Below, piece by piece: positions 12,901-22,968 of a DNA stretch of 64,000 bases. The notes beneath the pieces are model-generated. The model was not told the origin of the DNA, did not search any database, and saw nothing but the letters and a program-made list of their open reading frames with translations. How positions within the stretch are numbered: the stretch's first letter is position 1; each line of letters opens with the position of its first letter. Made by a program: the position numbers and the translations under genes. Origin of the DNA: Dastarcus helophoroides (taxonomy: Eukaryota > Arthropoda > Insecta > Coleoptera > Bothrideridae); assembly GCA_028583605.1 (NCBI GenBank), contig CM053331.1:11454857-11518856 (forward strand). The letters run 5' to 3'.

Positions 12901-14211
12901 AAGTTTGAATGAATAAATGTTATTAATAAGTGCTCATGTTGTTTTAATTCCTCTGGACATAAGTTTTTTAACCCATTAAATAAATACTCATGTATGTAGA
13001 TTATTTACCCCTTAATCATGGAGCTCCCCAAAGTGCACGTCGGTATAAAAGCACATTGCAAAAACATCCCCTTCTTACCTAAAAAATAGGTCGATCGCGA
13101 CACAATTTTAAAATAAAAAGTAGATCTTATGTGCACCAAAGTTGGCCACACCTGCTCTATATGCTAAGACCTGTAGTAACACATCGAAGATATTGGAGTT
13201 CTCTGAATTTTATCATATTGACCGTTCTGATAATCGTTTGATGATTGCTACTACACCACTTAGGATAAGAGAGGGCTGCACTATCGTAAATTATATCTTC
13301 TATTTGAATTAGCACGAATTGAAACTGATTAATAAAATATAAAAGTATTGATTAATTCAACAAGAAAGCAATATGTTACTATGCTATTAAATATAGAATG
13401 GTTTTTTTTTTCAAAGCTGAATATTTGGGTTCTTTAAAGGGAAAATTTTGCGTTGTCGTAGTAAGAGAACATAAGATTGCTACCCAGATATTACGAACGT
13501 AATCTTTTTTGAAGCGAGTCATTAAGTGATAATGAAAAATAGATAATTTGCAATTTTGCTGGATGAAGAGTTTGAACCAGAGCAAAATGAACCTTCAAAG
13601 ATCAAAACCTATTTTAAGAATCAACTTCGAAAATAACTCTGGAGAGTCTACAGTAAAATAGAGTAATAAACAAAAACAAATAATCATCCTTGAAAATGAT
13701 TCTCTGTTGTAAAATATTCTCCATGATAATCAATACATGGCTTTGTCGACTGCTTTTTTTGCGAAGTTAACTGCGGTGGTCAATCATTTCGATATTTTTA
13801 CTGTCTTCATTTAAAAATCACATTCTTATAGGAAACTCTTTTGTAAGTATCAGTTGAGTGTTTAATATTATTGAGAAGAATGTGGTACTAGTTGTTTATA
13901 TTTCTCAATAAGATGTAGTATCGGCAAATTCAAAACAGTTTTTGTGCTTGTGAAAGTGATCAAATATATTATTATGAAAGCAAACTATTTGTAAGAAACA
14001 AACAAGAATATTGCCAATAGTATTCTACTAATCTTCAGATTGTTCATGTTTTATGAAATTCATTTATTTTTTTCTTAATTTTTTCGAGAGTGTCGTGTTC
14101 TAATAACGGTTTTTATTTTCAGAAAATTCCAGCCAATTAGCTCAAGCCCCGATGGGAGTTTTGGTATTGACACTTTTATTCTTGAAATCTTACTCCGACT
14201 CGTTTAGTTAG
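740..14211 (+). CDS. Beaten-path-like Ig-domain protein, last three coding exons (5' part outside window)
   Basis: Join 740..933, 1004..1114 and 14123..14211. All junctions are AG/GT and the phases agree, giving 131 readable residues ending in TAG at 14209. The first exon reads as the end of an Ig-like domain: an acidic D-D-N-G-Y turn, then an N-V-T-A-E-L-T-F strand and a cysteine in L-N-V-T-C-N-L. This spacing is what I expect of the second Ig domain of the insect Beat family, whose members bind Side receptors on cells that axons contact. The middle exon is acidic and Asn/Thr-rich. The last exon gives a short hydrophobic tail (G-V-L-V-L-T-L-L-F-L) near the C-terminus, suiting a GPI signal or terminal membrane segment. 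Several N-x-S/T sites suggest secretion. A candidate ATTAAA lies at 14421. The Ig assignment is fairly safe and the Beat assignment moderate; another insect Ig protein is possible. Confidence 0.6.
1004..1114 (+). CDS. acidic linker exon of the Beat-like gene, phase-symmetric
   Basis: Acceptor CATCTAG before 1004 and donor G|GTAGAT after 1114. The 111 nt start and end in the same phase, so inclusion or skipping would keep the frame to the last exon. The peptide is rich in Glu and Asn with N-D-T and N-V-T sequons and looks like a flexible linker. Confidence 0.6.
1441..1599. mobile_element. Harbinger-like MITE, copy 1
   Basis: A 159-bp palindromic element with ends GGGTGC and GCACCC, flanked by TAA at 1438..1440 and 1600..1602. 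The 3-bp TWA duplication and GGG termini are typical of PIF/Harbinger elements. The interior carries a second palindrome around AGAAGCTAT, so the whole unit can fold into one long hairpin. It has no coding capacity and lies in an intron of the Beat-like gene. Confidence 0.75.
1603..2640. other. intronic sequence, nothing recognised
   Basis: AT-rich intron of the Beat-like gene. Short open frames here have no recognisable protein signature. Confidence 0.5.
3353..5799. mobile_element. non-autonomous hAT-like TIR element, AT-rich interior
   Basis: A 2447-bp element with ends CAGGGCTTTGAACCG and CGGTTCGAAGCCCTG, flanked by a perfect 8-bp duplication GTTTCAAC at 3345..3352 and 5800..5807. Both terminal zones carry repeated GGAACGAAAACCG-type motifs in inverted orientation. 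No transposase frame is visible. The interior is degenerate A/T sequence with repeated AAATTT/TTCGAAA words, T-rich on the left and A-rich on the right. The 8-bp TSD and CAGGG termini support hAT. Confidence 0.85.
5803..6253 (-). pseudogene. reverse transcriptase fragment (Jockey-like)
   Basis: An open minus-strand frame contains F-I-P-K-P-D-K, C-R-P-P-I-R-L-L-S and G-K-V-A-E-R-T-L-M-K-R-L, matching the RT fingers and palm entry of Jockey-group LINEs (usually P-K-P-G-K and Y-R-P-I-S-L-L). The frame is cut at its C-terminal side by the TIR element at 3353..5799 and at its N-terminal side by the MITE at 6257..6806. The YxDD region lies on the far side of the first insertion, near 3050. Confidence 0.7.
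6257..6806. mobile_element. palindromic Tc1/mariner-like MITE
   Basis: A 550-bp element that is a near-complete inverted repeat: the left arm, from GTTGTAACAAATGCG through the CTTCTCACTACAGGG motif, is mirrored by the right arm ending near 6806. TA flanks both ends. It sits inside the Jockey RT frame. A truncated arm of the same family occurs at 56985..57100. Confidence 0.75.
7905..8101. mobile_element. Harbinger-like MITE, copy 2
   Basis: A 197-bp copy of the family at 1441..1599, recognisable by CACTAGACACTTTGTGTCG on the left and AAGTGTCTAGTGTAAAC on the right. The left flank is TAA; the right end is mutated, so the duplication cannot be confirmed. It is inserted in the Jockey remnant. 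Confidence 0.7.
8966..9090 (+). mobile_element. 5'-truncated LINE 3' tail (family of 20.2-22.6 kb)
   Basis: This segment is the reverse-complement relative of the tails at 20220..20310 and 44210..44310: shared words for cgccatctatccttg, tttccgcatcc and tagtggattaaact. It ends in an A-run, as expected for a 5'-truncated LINE insertion on the plus strand inside the Jockey remnant. Confidence 0.6.
9831..10278. other. intronic or LINE 5' flank, nothing recognised
   Basis: About 450 bp between the Jockey remnant and the hAT target site. It may include the LINE 5' region. I see no coding sequence. Confidence 0.4.
10287..13154 (+). mobile_element. hAT transposon with ZBED-type transposase
   Basis: A 2868-bp element with termini CAGGGGTGGCCAAC and GTTGGCCACACCTG and a perfect 8-bp duplication CTCTATAT at 10279..10286 and 13155..13162. 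Subterminal GTCGATCGCGA-type motifs recur at both ends (10305..10330 and 13090..13100), as expected of transposase-binding sites. It contains one transposase gene on the plus strand, broken by a short frameshift. Near-intact TIRs, a perfect TSD and an almost complete ORF point to a recent insertion. It lies in the intron before the last exon of the Beat-like gene, in the same orientation. Confidence 0.93.
11045..12899 (+). pseudogene. hAT transposase, ZBED/SCAND3/ZMYM-like, one frameshift
   Basis: Two overlapping frames (11045..11272 and 11172..12899) make one transposase of roughly 610 residues. The first holds a BED-like zinc finger: C-L-I-C near residue 40, then H-F-L-S-L-H. The second carries the RNase-H-like hAT core: C-D-E-S-T-D (first Asp), T-T-D-G-A-A-A-M (second Asp), H-C-I-I-H-H-Q-V-L and D-V-R-W-L-S-R-G, then the C-terminal dimerisation block C-E-S-A-F-S-Y-L-Q containing the last acidic residue. 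The break lies at 11244..11262, where AATTACG occurs twice in tandem; a single copy would keep both frames in register, so a 7-bp duplication is the likely lesion. No other internal stop is seen after the junction. Confidence 0.9.
13163..14122. other. intron, nothing recognised
   Basis: Sequence between the hAT 3' target duplication and the last exon of the Beat-like gene, ending in a T-rich tract and TTTTCAG. No coding frame or repeat recognised. Confidence 0.5.
14123..14211 (+). CDS. C-terminal exon of the Beat-like gene
   Basis: Acceptor ATTTTCAG before 14123. The 89 nt start in the phase required by either upstream exon and encode N-S-S, a short linker, a stretch of about ten hydrophobic residues and a stop. 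The hydrophobic tail with a short polar end suits a GPI-attachment signal. ATTAAA at 14421..14426 followed by GT-rich sequence is a plausible polyadenylation site. Confidence 0.6.
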
Positions 14212-14940
14212 TTTATGTGATAAAACTTAAAATTGTAGGCCATTGTACATTTGTAAATTACTTGAAATGTATATAAAATTATATTTTTATTGTTAACAGG
14301 AGGTAGCTCCTCAACATATCTCACAACCAAAGCATCTTAATGTAAACAATTGTACATAGATTATCTAGAAGTAAAATTTTGTATATGCTAGTCCTGTATT
14401 TTACGATGTTGAACGGAAACATTAAACCATTTTAACACTTGTTGGCGTATTCATTTTTATAAACTAAAAAAAATATTTTAATCAATGTAACAGTATGAGT
14501 AATCATAATTTTTAAAGAACGATATAACGCTTATTTAATGCAGCACCGTAGATAAATAATGGGTGGCTTAAACAAAAAATGTACATATTATTGTAACATA
14601 CAAATATATTCCTTTCCTACAGAAAATTATATAAATGTAAAGTTTCTTCTATTAAAATGAAGCACGAAACAAATTTTGAGAAAAATGTTTAATGGAATTT
14701 CAAAATCAAGATCTAGATTTCAAAACAAAAGTCAGTAATTTAAGTTTAAAGTCGAAGTTTTAGAAAATAATGATGACTTCCTGGATTTTTCAAGTTGAAA
14801 CTAAAGTTTTCAAAAAATAAATTAGTTAACTCATTTTCCAAATGCTAAGGTTTTGATTGAAATTTTAACAAAAAAAGTCGAATTTTAAGTCAATATTTGG
14901 GTGATTAAAATGAAAAATTTAGAATTTTCAGAAATTTCAA
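14212..14940. other. 3' UTR of the Beat-like gene and downstream sequence
   Basis: The 3' UTR probably extends to just after ATTAAA at 14421..14426. Beyond that is AT-rich sequence with A-rich quasi-repeats and no gene. Confidence 0.45.
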
Positions 14941-14949
14941 GGCAAGAAT

Positions 14950-15385
14950 CTCGGGGTGTCTAAGGGATATTGTCTTCCGCAATAAGTACATGACAGCAGA
15001 AAGTAAGATCTGAATATACAAAACCACAGTAAGTCCTACGAAAATGAAAACATTAAGAACTATACATGGGAAGACACTGAGAGATATGTGTGGAAATGAA
15101 GAGATACATAGATTGAGTGACATGCAGGACATATACAGATTCACAAGAGACAAAAGAAAATACTGGAGCCAGCACATCGAAAGAATAGATGAAAATAGAA
15201 TGGTCAAACAAGCGAAGATATAGAAACCAACAGGAAAAAGAACAGAAGGAAGACCAATGAAAAGATGGAAAGAATGCTGGACATCAGAAGAACAAGTGGC
15301 TTAAAGACAAGAACAGGTTGAGAAACCTACCTCAGAGAATGACGAAGAACAAGAGAAATTCTCAGAATATCGTCGTGTTTTCTTA
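14950..15385 (+). pseudogene. 3' end of an RTE-like LINE ORF2
   Basis: The plus strand reads, with one stop, L-R-T-I-H-G-K-T-L-R-D-M-C-G-N-E-E-I followed by Y-W-S-Q-H-I-E-R-I-D-E-N-R and G-K-R-T-E-G-R-P-M-K-R-W. This order (R-x-I-x-G-K-T-x-R-D, H-x-x-R-M, G-R-P-x-x-R-W) is the usual C-terminal signature of RTE-group LINEs. The fragment is 5'-truncated. Confidence 0.7.
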
Positions 15386-15537
15386 AGGTTAAAAGTTTAA
15401 GCTTGAAATGTTTTCTTTTAATTTCAAGTTTTAATTTAAAATGTTTAGAAAAAGTCTATATTTTGAGCCAAAGTGAAAATTAAAAAAAAACTTAAATTTA
15501 TAAGAAAAATTGTTCTTAAAGTTTTGTTTTTTTTTAG

Positions 15538-15893
15538 AGCAGGTATAAGCAACCTTTTTTACAGCGGGCCAACTACAAGGCTAAAAATTTTGCGCGGGCC
15601 GCATGTAAGAAATAATAATAAAAGGCTAGACTACTTAAATTTCTATTACCAAAACAAAAGTCACAAAAAAATTACCCAATTAAAATAGATAATAAAAATA
15701 AAAAAAAAGGAAATTATGGGAAAAAAATTTGAAACAAATTTTAAGAGAATTTTGGAGTTGCTTCTTTGGCAAATTTGTTATAGGAACTCGTATAGAACTT
15801 TTCAGTTTTACGTTATTTAGTCTGGACCTGCGGTTCCTTTTTACTATTTCCATTGCGGACAGTAATTGTTTACAAACATAAGTTGTCCCAAAA
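15538..15893 (-). mobile_element. 3' fragment of a second hAT family with transposase C-terminus
   Basis: The minus strand from about 15893 reads Y-D-F-G-T-T-Y-V-C-K-Q-L-L-S-A-M, then N-R-R-S-R-L-N-N, the C-terminal dimerisation block of hAT transposases (usually F-G-S-T-Y-L-C-E-Q with an acidic Glu; here Lys, a dead residue). It continues to a hAT-like end at 15538..15600 with the gcgggccgc and cagcgggccaac motifs. The 5' part is cut off where a different sequence (CATAGGCGTAGCTAG) starts near 15896. Confidence 0.65.
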
Positions 15894-15895
15894 TC

Positions 15896-17990
15896 ATAGG
15901 CGTAGCTAGAATAGGCAGGCTGGAGCGCTTGCCCTCCCTCTAGTTCATGCAGCAAACCGAAAATTTATATGTATTCAATTGGGGGACTTTCCAATTTTTT
16001 AAAATTCATCCTTTCCATGAAACATTTTTTCGAAATTTTTACCCTTATCTCAAATTTCATATATTTTTTTTACAAATATTGTCTTTTTCTTATAAAATTT
16101 TGCATTAGTTCATAAAATTTGACTTCTTTTATCAAACATGACTGTCAAAATTTGGAATTTTTATTTAAAAGTTCGTTGTTTTTTTTCTGAAATTTTGCCA
16201 TTACTGAAAATACGACATTTTCTGAAAATTTCGATTTTTTTTAATTCTGAAAATTTCAGCTTGTTTATTAAAATCTAATCGATCTTCTAATAAAAAATAT
16301 ATTTTTTTGGAAATTTAAAATTTTTGCGAAAGGACAAAAATTACGAAGAAAATTTCTTTGTAAATTTCAGCCTTTTTTAATGCATATTTTTGGAAGTTTT
16401 AAACTCCTTGTCAAAATTTCGATATGTATCACAATATTTAACATTTTCTGACGCCACATTGAGGCAAGTCCTGTCTTCTTCTGATCTCAAGAAGTCAACG
16501 GAAAATAGATATCCGATTTTTTTCTTATAATTTGCTCTTTTTCTAAATTTCGATAAAATCTAACTATTTTTGGTAAATTTCGAAATTTCACTTAGACTAA
16601 AGGCTTTTTCTCAAAATTTACATCTTTTTCCAAAAGTTTTCTCGTAATTTTTGACTTCCTTTCGGGGTTTCGACTATTTTTTTTTATTTCGTTTTTTTTT
16701 TATTTTTTTTTCTTAAGAAAATTTTTTGTTCGTTTTAAAGTTTTCCTGAAATTTCGCTTTTTCCCCAAATTCCGACATTTGTTTGAACATTTGGTTGACA
16801 ATTTCGATCTATTAGATTCCGAGTTTTTAAGAAATTTGGCCTGATTTCCTAAAGTTTGCCTTTTTTCAGGAAATTTCATTTAATAATAATAATTTAATAT
16901 TTCTATAATTTTTTTTCCTGGTAAACTAGTCTTTTTTTAATTTTAAATTTTTCTACAATAGTTTTTTAGGCACTTAAAATTCACCTGTTTCTCAAAACCT
17001 TTTTTGGAATTTTCGATTTTATTATCAAAATCCCACTTTTTGGACTTTTGTTTCTAAAATGGTTTATTTATTTCCAAATTTTGTCAACTTCCTGAATATA
17101 TTTTTCGACAAATTACGACTTTTAGCTCAAATGGTTTTATGGTTCTGAAAATATTGACTTTTCTCTTTAAATTAGATCGAAATGTTAATGTTGCGAAAAA
17201 TATTTTTGGGGATTTGGACCAAAAAATTTCTTGTAAATTCAACATCTTTACAGAATTTTAAATTTTGAATAATGTTTTTAAAATTGCGATTTTTTTTTCT
17301 CAAAATTCAAATTTTCTGAAAATTGTGTCTTTTCACAAAATTTGATCATTTAAAATTTTGAGTTTTTTGAATTTTGAACATTTCTCAAGTTTTTGAGGAA
17401 GGTTAGGCTTTTATTTTTAATATGATTTATTAAAAATTCGAACTTTTTCAATTTCCATCTCAAAACTGGATTTTCTTTTAAAAATTTGTAAAACTTTTGC
17501 TAAAAAATGTCTATATTTTTTTGGAAATTGCAACATAATTGCAACATAAATTTTATCTTTATAAATTTTGAGATTCTCCCGAAATGTGAACCTTTTTTAG
17601 AAACTAAATCTTGAAACCCAAAAATTCAACATTTTTTTGTAACTTGTAACGTTAAAAGTAGGAATCTTGAGGGTAAAAAAGGTGAAATTTCGAAAGTTTC
17701 ATTGTTTTTCAAAATTTTAAGTTGAGCCTCCGAAATTTATAATTTTTTTCTTAAAATATTGAATTATTCTTTAAATAAAATCTCAGGTTTAGGTGGGGGA
17801 ACATGGAGAAACAATTCAAATATTTAAATTTCGATTAAATCAAGACTTTGAAACAAAAGTTGAATATTTTGAATAGAAACTTCAAAATTTAAGAATCTTT
17901 TAATTTCGTAAATAACGAATTTTCTCAGTTTTAAATTTCCTATTCAAATTCTGTGTTTAAACCTGCATTTTTCCTAAATATGTTACGTGA
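15896..17990. repeat. AT-rich quasi-periodic repeat block
   Basis: About 2.1 kb of degenerate T-rich sequence with imperfectly repeated words such as CAAAATTTCGAC and TTTTTCTCAAAATTT every 20 to 35 bases. It starts beside CATAGGCGTAGCTAG, which resembles a TIR end, but no matching right end was found. It lies between the convergent 3' ends of the Beat-like and pickpocket genes. No coding potential. Confidence 0.55.
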
Positions 17991-18190
17991 TTCGAAAAAA
18001 TATTTGCTTGTTATTTGTAAAATCTTTATTTTTACTAAGATTTTTAGTTAGTAGAGCATATAGCTTAATGCACCTTAAATATATAATTTAAGTAGAGGAC
18101 AATAACTTTTTAGAAAACATTTAATTGAAAATTAACTAACAATATCAATACTTTTTTTTAAATATCACATTAAATAACATCCAACAATTG

Positions 18191-18419
18191 TTAATTCCTA
18201 GGATTTCCAGCCCAATATCCGTATCGCCTGTAGTTTTCTATTAGTCTTACACTTAGAAAATATAAAAGCTCAGCTACTGAAAATAATGAGAATCCAGTGA
18301 AAAGTCCCAGAATTCCTCCAAAATTTGAAATAAAATCTGTTGGACCATACAGCTCAGTTCTTTCAGTTGGTATGAATCTGTCTTTCTTTAGAAAGATTTG
18401 TGCCACTGATAAATGGTAG
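18191..18419 (-). CDS. ppk: ppk exon 9 (TM2 and C-terminus)
   Basis: Acceptor CTTTTTCAG; 75 codons and TAG. Includes S-N-F-G-G-I-L-G-L-F-T-G-F-S, the pore segment, then Y-F-L-S-V-R. ATTAAA about 65 bp after the stop (minus, 18125..18120) is a candidate poly(A) signal. Confidence 0.94.
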
Positions 18420-21400
18420 CTGAAAAAGGGAAAATGACATAATTTTGAAACGTTAACAAACCATAATCATGAATATTTCTTGCATTAAAAGAATTAAACA
18501 TGAAAGAAGGAATTCGTGAAATCACAATCCTTAAATAGTCTTTTGATGGAATCGTATTTGCGATATTGATACCTTCTCTCCAATATCATTCTTACAAATT
18601 AATATAGACTTTATTTGCCGAATAAAAATCATCACTTCTAATAATATTATCCTTAATACAGTGCTATTATTTTCCGCTTTTGGAAATAAGGCTGGTATTT
18701 GAGTTACTCTTTGACTAAAAAATCAACAGTAATTTATTGAAGAACTACCGTCTATAAATTTTACTTGTCGCTTTCCAGTGTTAAGCTATATAGAAAAAAC
18801 TGTGAACTTACTCGTCAATATTTTCTCTGTTAAAACTAGAATTAGGTATCTTTTCAATTAAATGATGTTTCCAGTCCCAAACTGCTGTTGATAATTCATA
18901 ATTGTAATTTATATTGGCACACAAAGGAAGACATTTGCAGTCCTGAAATCCCGTCGTACTGCCGTTTGAGAAAAATTTCTGTTCCAATCCAAACAAAACT
19001 GACATTCCTGTAAAATAACGAAAATTGACTTATCATTTAATCATTCAAACCCTTTCGACTATGCACTTTTTTGTACTTATAATAATTTAACAAAATTATA
19101 TACCAATGCCTAAGATGCATCAGCTAAATCCGCACCAAATTAATTCTACCAGTTTAATTTTAATGTTCAAAGGCTTTAATTAATATTTTACAAGAAACGT
19201 TTTAAAATGAAATTTTATAATATGCAACATTACTGTAAATCGGGGCTACTTTGTCAGCAGTGGTTACATTTCAATTATTACTAATTTATGTTATCTTTTA
19301 TTTTCTTTTTGGTTTGGTTGAAAACTACTAGTTAAAAATAATGCCAAGATTTGAAAATATAGCTGGGTGTCGACTCTACGTAAACTTTACTCCGGAAGCT
19401 ATGGAAAAAGAACTTTCTGACATTAGGAAGGGCCAAGTCAAATGACGCCACAAAATTATACTTTGCAATAAGCTATTTGGTAAGGATCTAATAAATCCAG
19501 GACATTCAGGACTCTAAATTCTTTACAAAAACACACAATAGCTCACATATCAAGGCTTTGAGGATGGGTAGGTAATATATTGTCACTCCAAGTTCCGAAG
19601 ATGAATATATATTAACTAGCAAAACTATTAAAACGCAAATTGGGGATTTCTATTAACATAAACTGATTTTGATCAATTAGTTGCTAAATATCTCCAAAAA
19701 CAAGGCAGGATCTTGAAAAAATGGAAAATTAATTATTATTTTTCTTTATTTATTTACTAATAATTATTTTATTAAAATATTTATAGCTGCAGCTCCAATA
19801 GAAAAATTGATATGATGTCTATCGAGTTTTGGACTGAAAGTTGAAGCAAAAATAATTTTTCATATAGAAGTTACTACCGATAAAATAGTCCCAGAGAATG
19901 TAGCTAATTTTTCAGATATTTAGTCAAAAATCTGCAATATTGTAGTAACAATTTGTATTATTTTATTATACATACAATTAAAAAAAATGTACTGACATAA
20001 TTGAAGGACATCTCTATAAATCTCATAAGCACGAAAAGTAGTTTATCACAAATAATGTTCCAAAACCTGTACAAAATAGCCCTGGTTTACGGTATTCAAT
20101 AGAATCAACAATTGCCACAATTACTGGCTCGATTTTAGACAATTTGGAACTAAAATTGTCACCAATTTCTGAAGGATTGTTAAAAATCTTTTTTTTTATG
20201 TTCAGTGCAATCGTAAAAGATAACCCTCTTAAGCCTTTAAAAGCACCGCGAGTAGGATGCGGAAATGAAGACAGATGGTGATAAACCGCCTTCTTAAACA
20301 AGGATAGATTGTACTTTTTGGGAAAAATTTCGTTCAGTAACGAATTCCATAGCTTGGAAGTTCTAATTTTGATGGAACGGACTGTTCCTTGGTTATCTTC
20401 AAAAATTGAAATAAAAATCTTGTTTTCTGAAACCAAGTAAGATTAAAAAACATAACAAAGGTTGCTCTAACGCGTTTCGATAGTCAAGCTATCATCTTCA
20501 GAAAGTTAAAGTGGTTAGTATCTCTCTAAAGATGATAGCTTGGCTATCGAAACGTGTTAGAGCAACCTTTGTTGTGGTTTTTAATCTTTCTTGCTTTCAG
20601 GGGACAAAATTTGTATTTCAATTTTTGGAAGTTCTATAGAAAAAAGAGTCTCCGTAAACAGAAGTCCTCACCGTGTCAAGCTAGACCTCTCCGTAATTTG
20701 CTGTCTTCAACTGTCTTGTATATCTCAAAAATCTTGCCCTTGGGCGGATCAATCGTATTAGTTCCTGTAAGCATCTCCGAGTAACGTGTACGTGATAAAT
20801 CACCAACCATCCCCCTGTGCTCTAGTATTTCGATATAAACGATCAAACTTTCGTCATCAATTAGGCGAATCGCTCTTCTTTCAATTGAATCCAAGAGAAT
20901 TAAAGTGTACTTTGGGGCTGAACTCGAAACATAAGAACAGTATTCTAGTGTTGGCCTAACTTGAGCTTTGTATAGGGTGAGTAGCTGATGAGATGTTAAG
21001 TACCTACTTTTTAGCTCTAAAAAGAAAGTCTAGCTTCTGAGAGGCGGTTTTGGCTATGGTGCGCACACGATCGTCCCAAGAGAAGTTCGTGCTCCCATTC
21101 ACTTCTAGGATAGATAGATTTAATTCCATCGGGAGGATTTTACATGAGTATGTTTGTTGCATTATCCCTTAATGTTTTCTTAGAGAAAATCGCGGCCTGA
21201 GTTTTTGAGGCGTTGAAGTCGACTAGATTTTTCTTACTTTATTCCAGAATGATTTCGAGATACCCGTTAATCTTCTGTAACTGCTGTTCGCTTAGTCGAT
21301 CTGAAGCAGCGATGTATAATCGTTTGTTAGAGAAAAAAGCCACCAGGCTATATCATCTGCGTAACTGTATATCGGACTGGAAATTGAAGACAACAGATCG

Positions 21401-22935
21401 TTTATGTGTAACAGAAACAAAGTAGGAGACATGACAGATCCTTGCACCCCTGCATTAATCCCGAATTTACCGGATGAGATGCCATCGACGACGATCTGAA
21501 GAGATTTGCTAGCGAGAAAACTGGATATCAAATGACAGAGTCCAGAAGGAAGACCATAGGATGTTAATTTGACGAAAAGAAATCGGTGCTAGACCCTGTC
21601 GAGTCGAATGCCTTTGACATATCCAATGCCATAGTTCTAGCCTCACCGTGTTTTTCCATAACTGAGTTACAGATATGAGTAACATATGTCAGTAGATCGC
21701 CGGTTAAGCGTTGTTGTCTAAAACCTTATTGCCTGTCCAAGATGATTCTATTCTCTTTTAGATATTTGAGAATCTCGATGTTGATAACCTTTTTCATCAC
21801 TTTAAACTTAACAGGCAACAAATATATGGGGCGATAGTTGTTAGCCGGATTCCTTTTCCCTTTTTGACGACAGGCTGCACCCTAGCAGATTTCCAGATAT
21901 TAGGGAATACACCTTTGTTGTAAGAGAGTGTAAACAATTTGCGTAGGACAGAAGTCAATTCTGGAGCGCATTTCTTAAGAACAATAGCGGGGATACCATC
22001 CAGACCGAAGACTTTCGATGTGTCTAGCTCGAGAAGAATCTTCCTGACTGTGCGTTTTCTGAAAACAACTTCAGGCATTGAGGTACCAACCCAAAGAACA
22101 ATTGGAGGTTCTGCGTTTCGAAAATCAAGGTTGCAATTTTCAGCAAACCTTAAGGCTAGCAGATCAGCATTTTCCCTGAAAGTAGTAGCAATATTGTTGT
22201 TTTTATCAAGTAAAGGTGGAACATTTGAAGATGTAAAATTCGCTTTAATTGTTTTTGCAAATCCCCAAAAGGACCTGGAACCATTCGGACAGTTGATAAG
22301 CCTCTAGCGCATTTTACGATCGAAATTACTTTTTGCCTCTTCAATAACCTGTTTACAAAAATTTTATGCACTTACAAAGGTGGTTTGAGTCTCAATGAGG
22401 GATTATTATTCCAACGACGATATGAGCGATTTTTGCAGAAGGCAGCCCGAGCACATTTTTTGCCGAACCAAGATTTCCTAGTGACAGACTTTTGGGAATT
22501 AGGAATTGAGCATTTTATACCAACCAGGATAGTTACAATTTGATCCTGAACATTCGATTTTTGCTGATCTCACTCACTCGTGACTATATTTTCCATCAGG
22601 AGTTACGAACGTGATGAATGTTCTGCATTCTCAGCCACCGGTTTAATTATTTTAGATTAGTGCAAAAACTGTAAAAGTTTTACGGTTGTTGAGAATATTC
22701 TGGTTTGATTTTTTTAGAAAATTTTACAAGCAATCAACCCAAGCAATCTCCGAAGCCAAGCCGGTTCTGAATCAGACAACAATCTAAGAATAAAAATCTC
22801 ACAGAATAATTATATTAAAATTTGTTTTGATTATTCCCCTTTAAGAATGAGGAGTATTCTTGGATACGTTTTATACAAAAAGGTTTGACGTAATAAATTT
22901 TCTAGTTAGTAAGTTAGTTAGTTAGTAGGTTAGTC

Positions 22936-22968
<33 letters not shown>

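Larger units (their letters stand above)
20190..22560 (-). mobile_element. degraded CR1/Jockey-group LINE in ppk intron 7
   Basis: Minus-strand RT pieces in order: R-R-W-N-N-N-P-S near 22410; L-D-T-S-K-V-F-G-L-D-G-I-P-A-I-V-L at 22020; W-K-S-A-R-V-Q-P-V; I-N-A-G-V-Q-G-S-V-M-S-P-T-L-F-L and Y-S-Y-A-D-D (21440..21350, the catalytic box intact as YADD); R-R-A-I-R-L-I-D-D; and the C-terminal L-W-N-S-L-L-N-E-I-F near 20340. Frames change several times, so it is inactive. It shares orientation with ppk. A 259-bp ribozyme-like inverted-repeat element is inserted near its 3' end. Sister 3' tails lie at 8966..9090 and 44230..44645. Clade assignment is tentative. Confidence 0.75.

Noticed and set aside
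20520..20562. plus-strand ribozyme in the right arm of the inverted-repeat element
   Set aside because: The core reads CUAAAGA, so an invariant G is lost; kept only as a structural mirror of the minus-strand motif.
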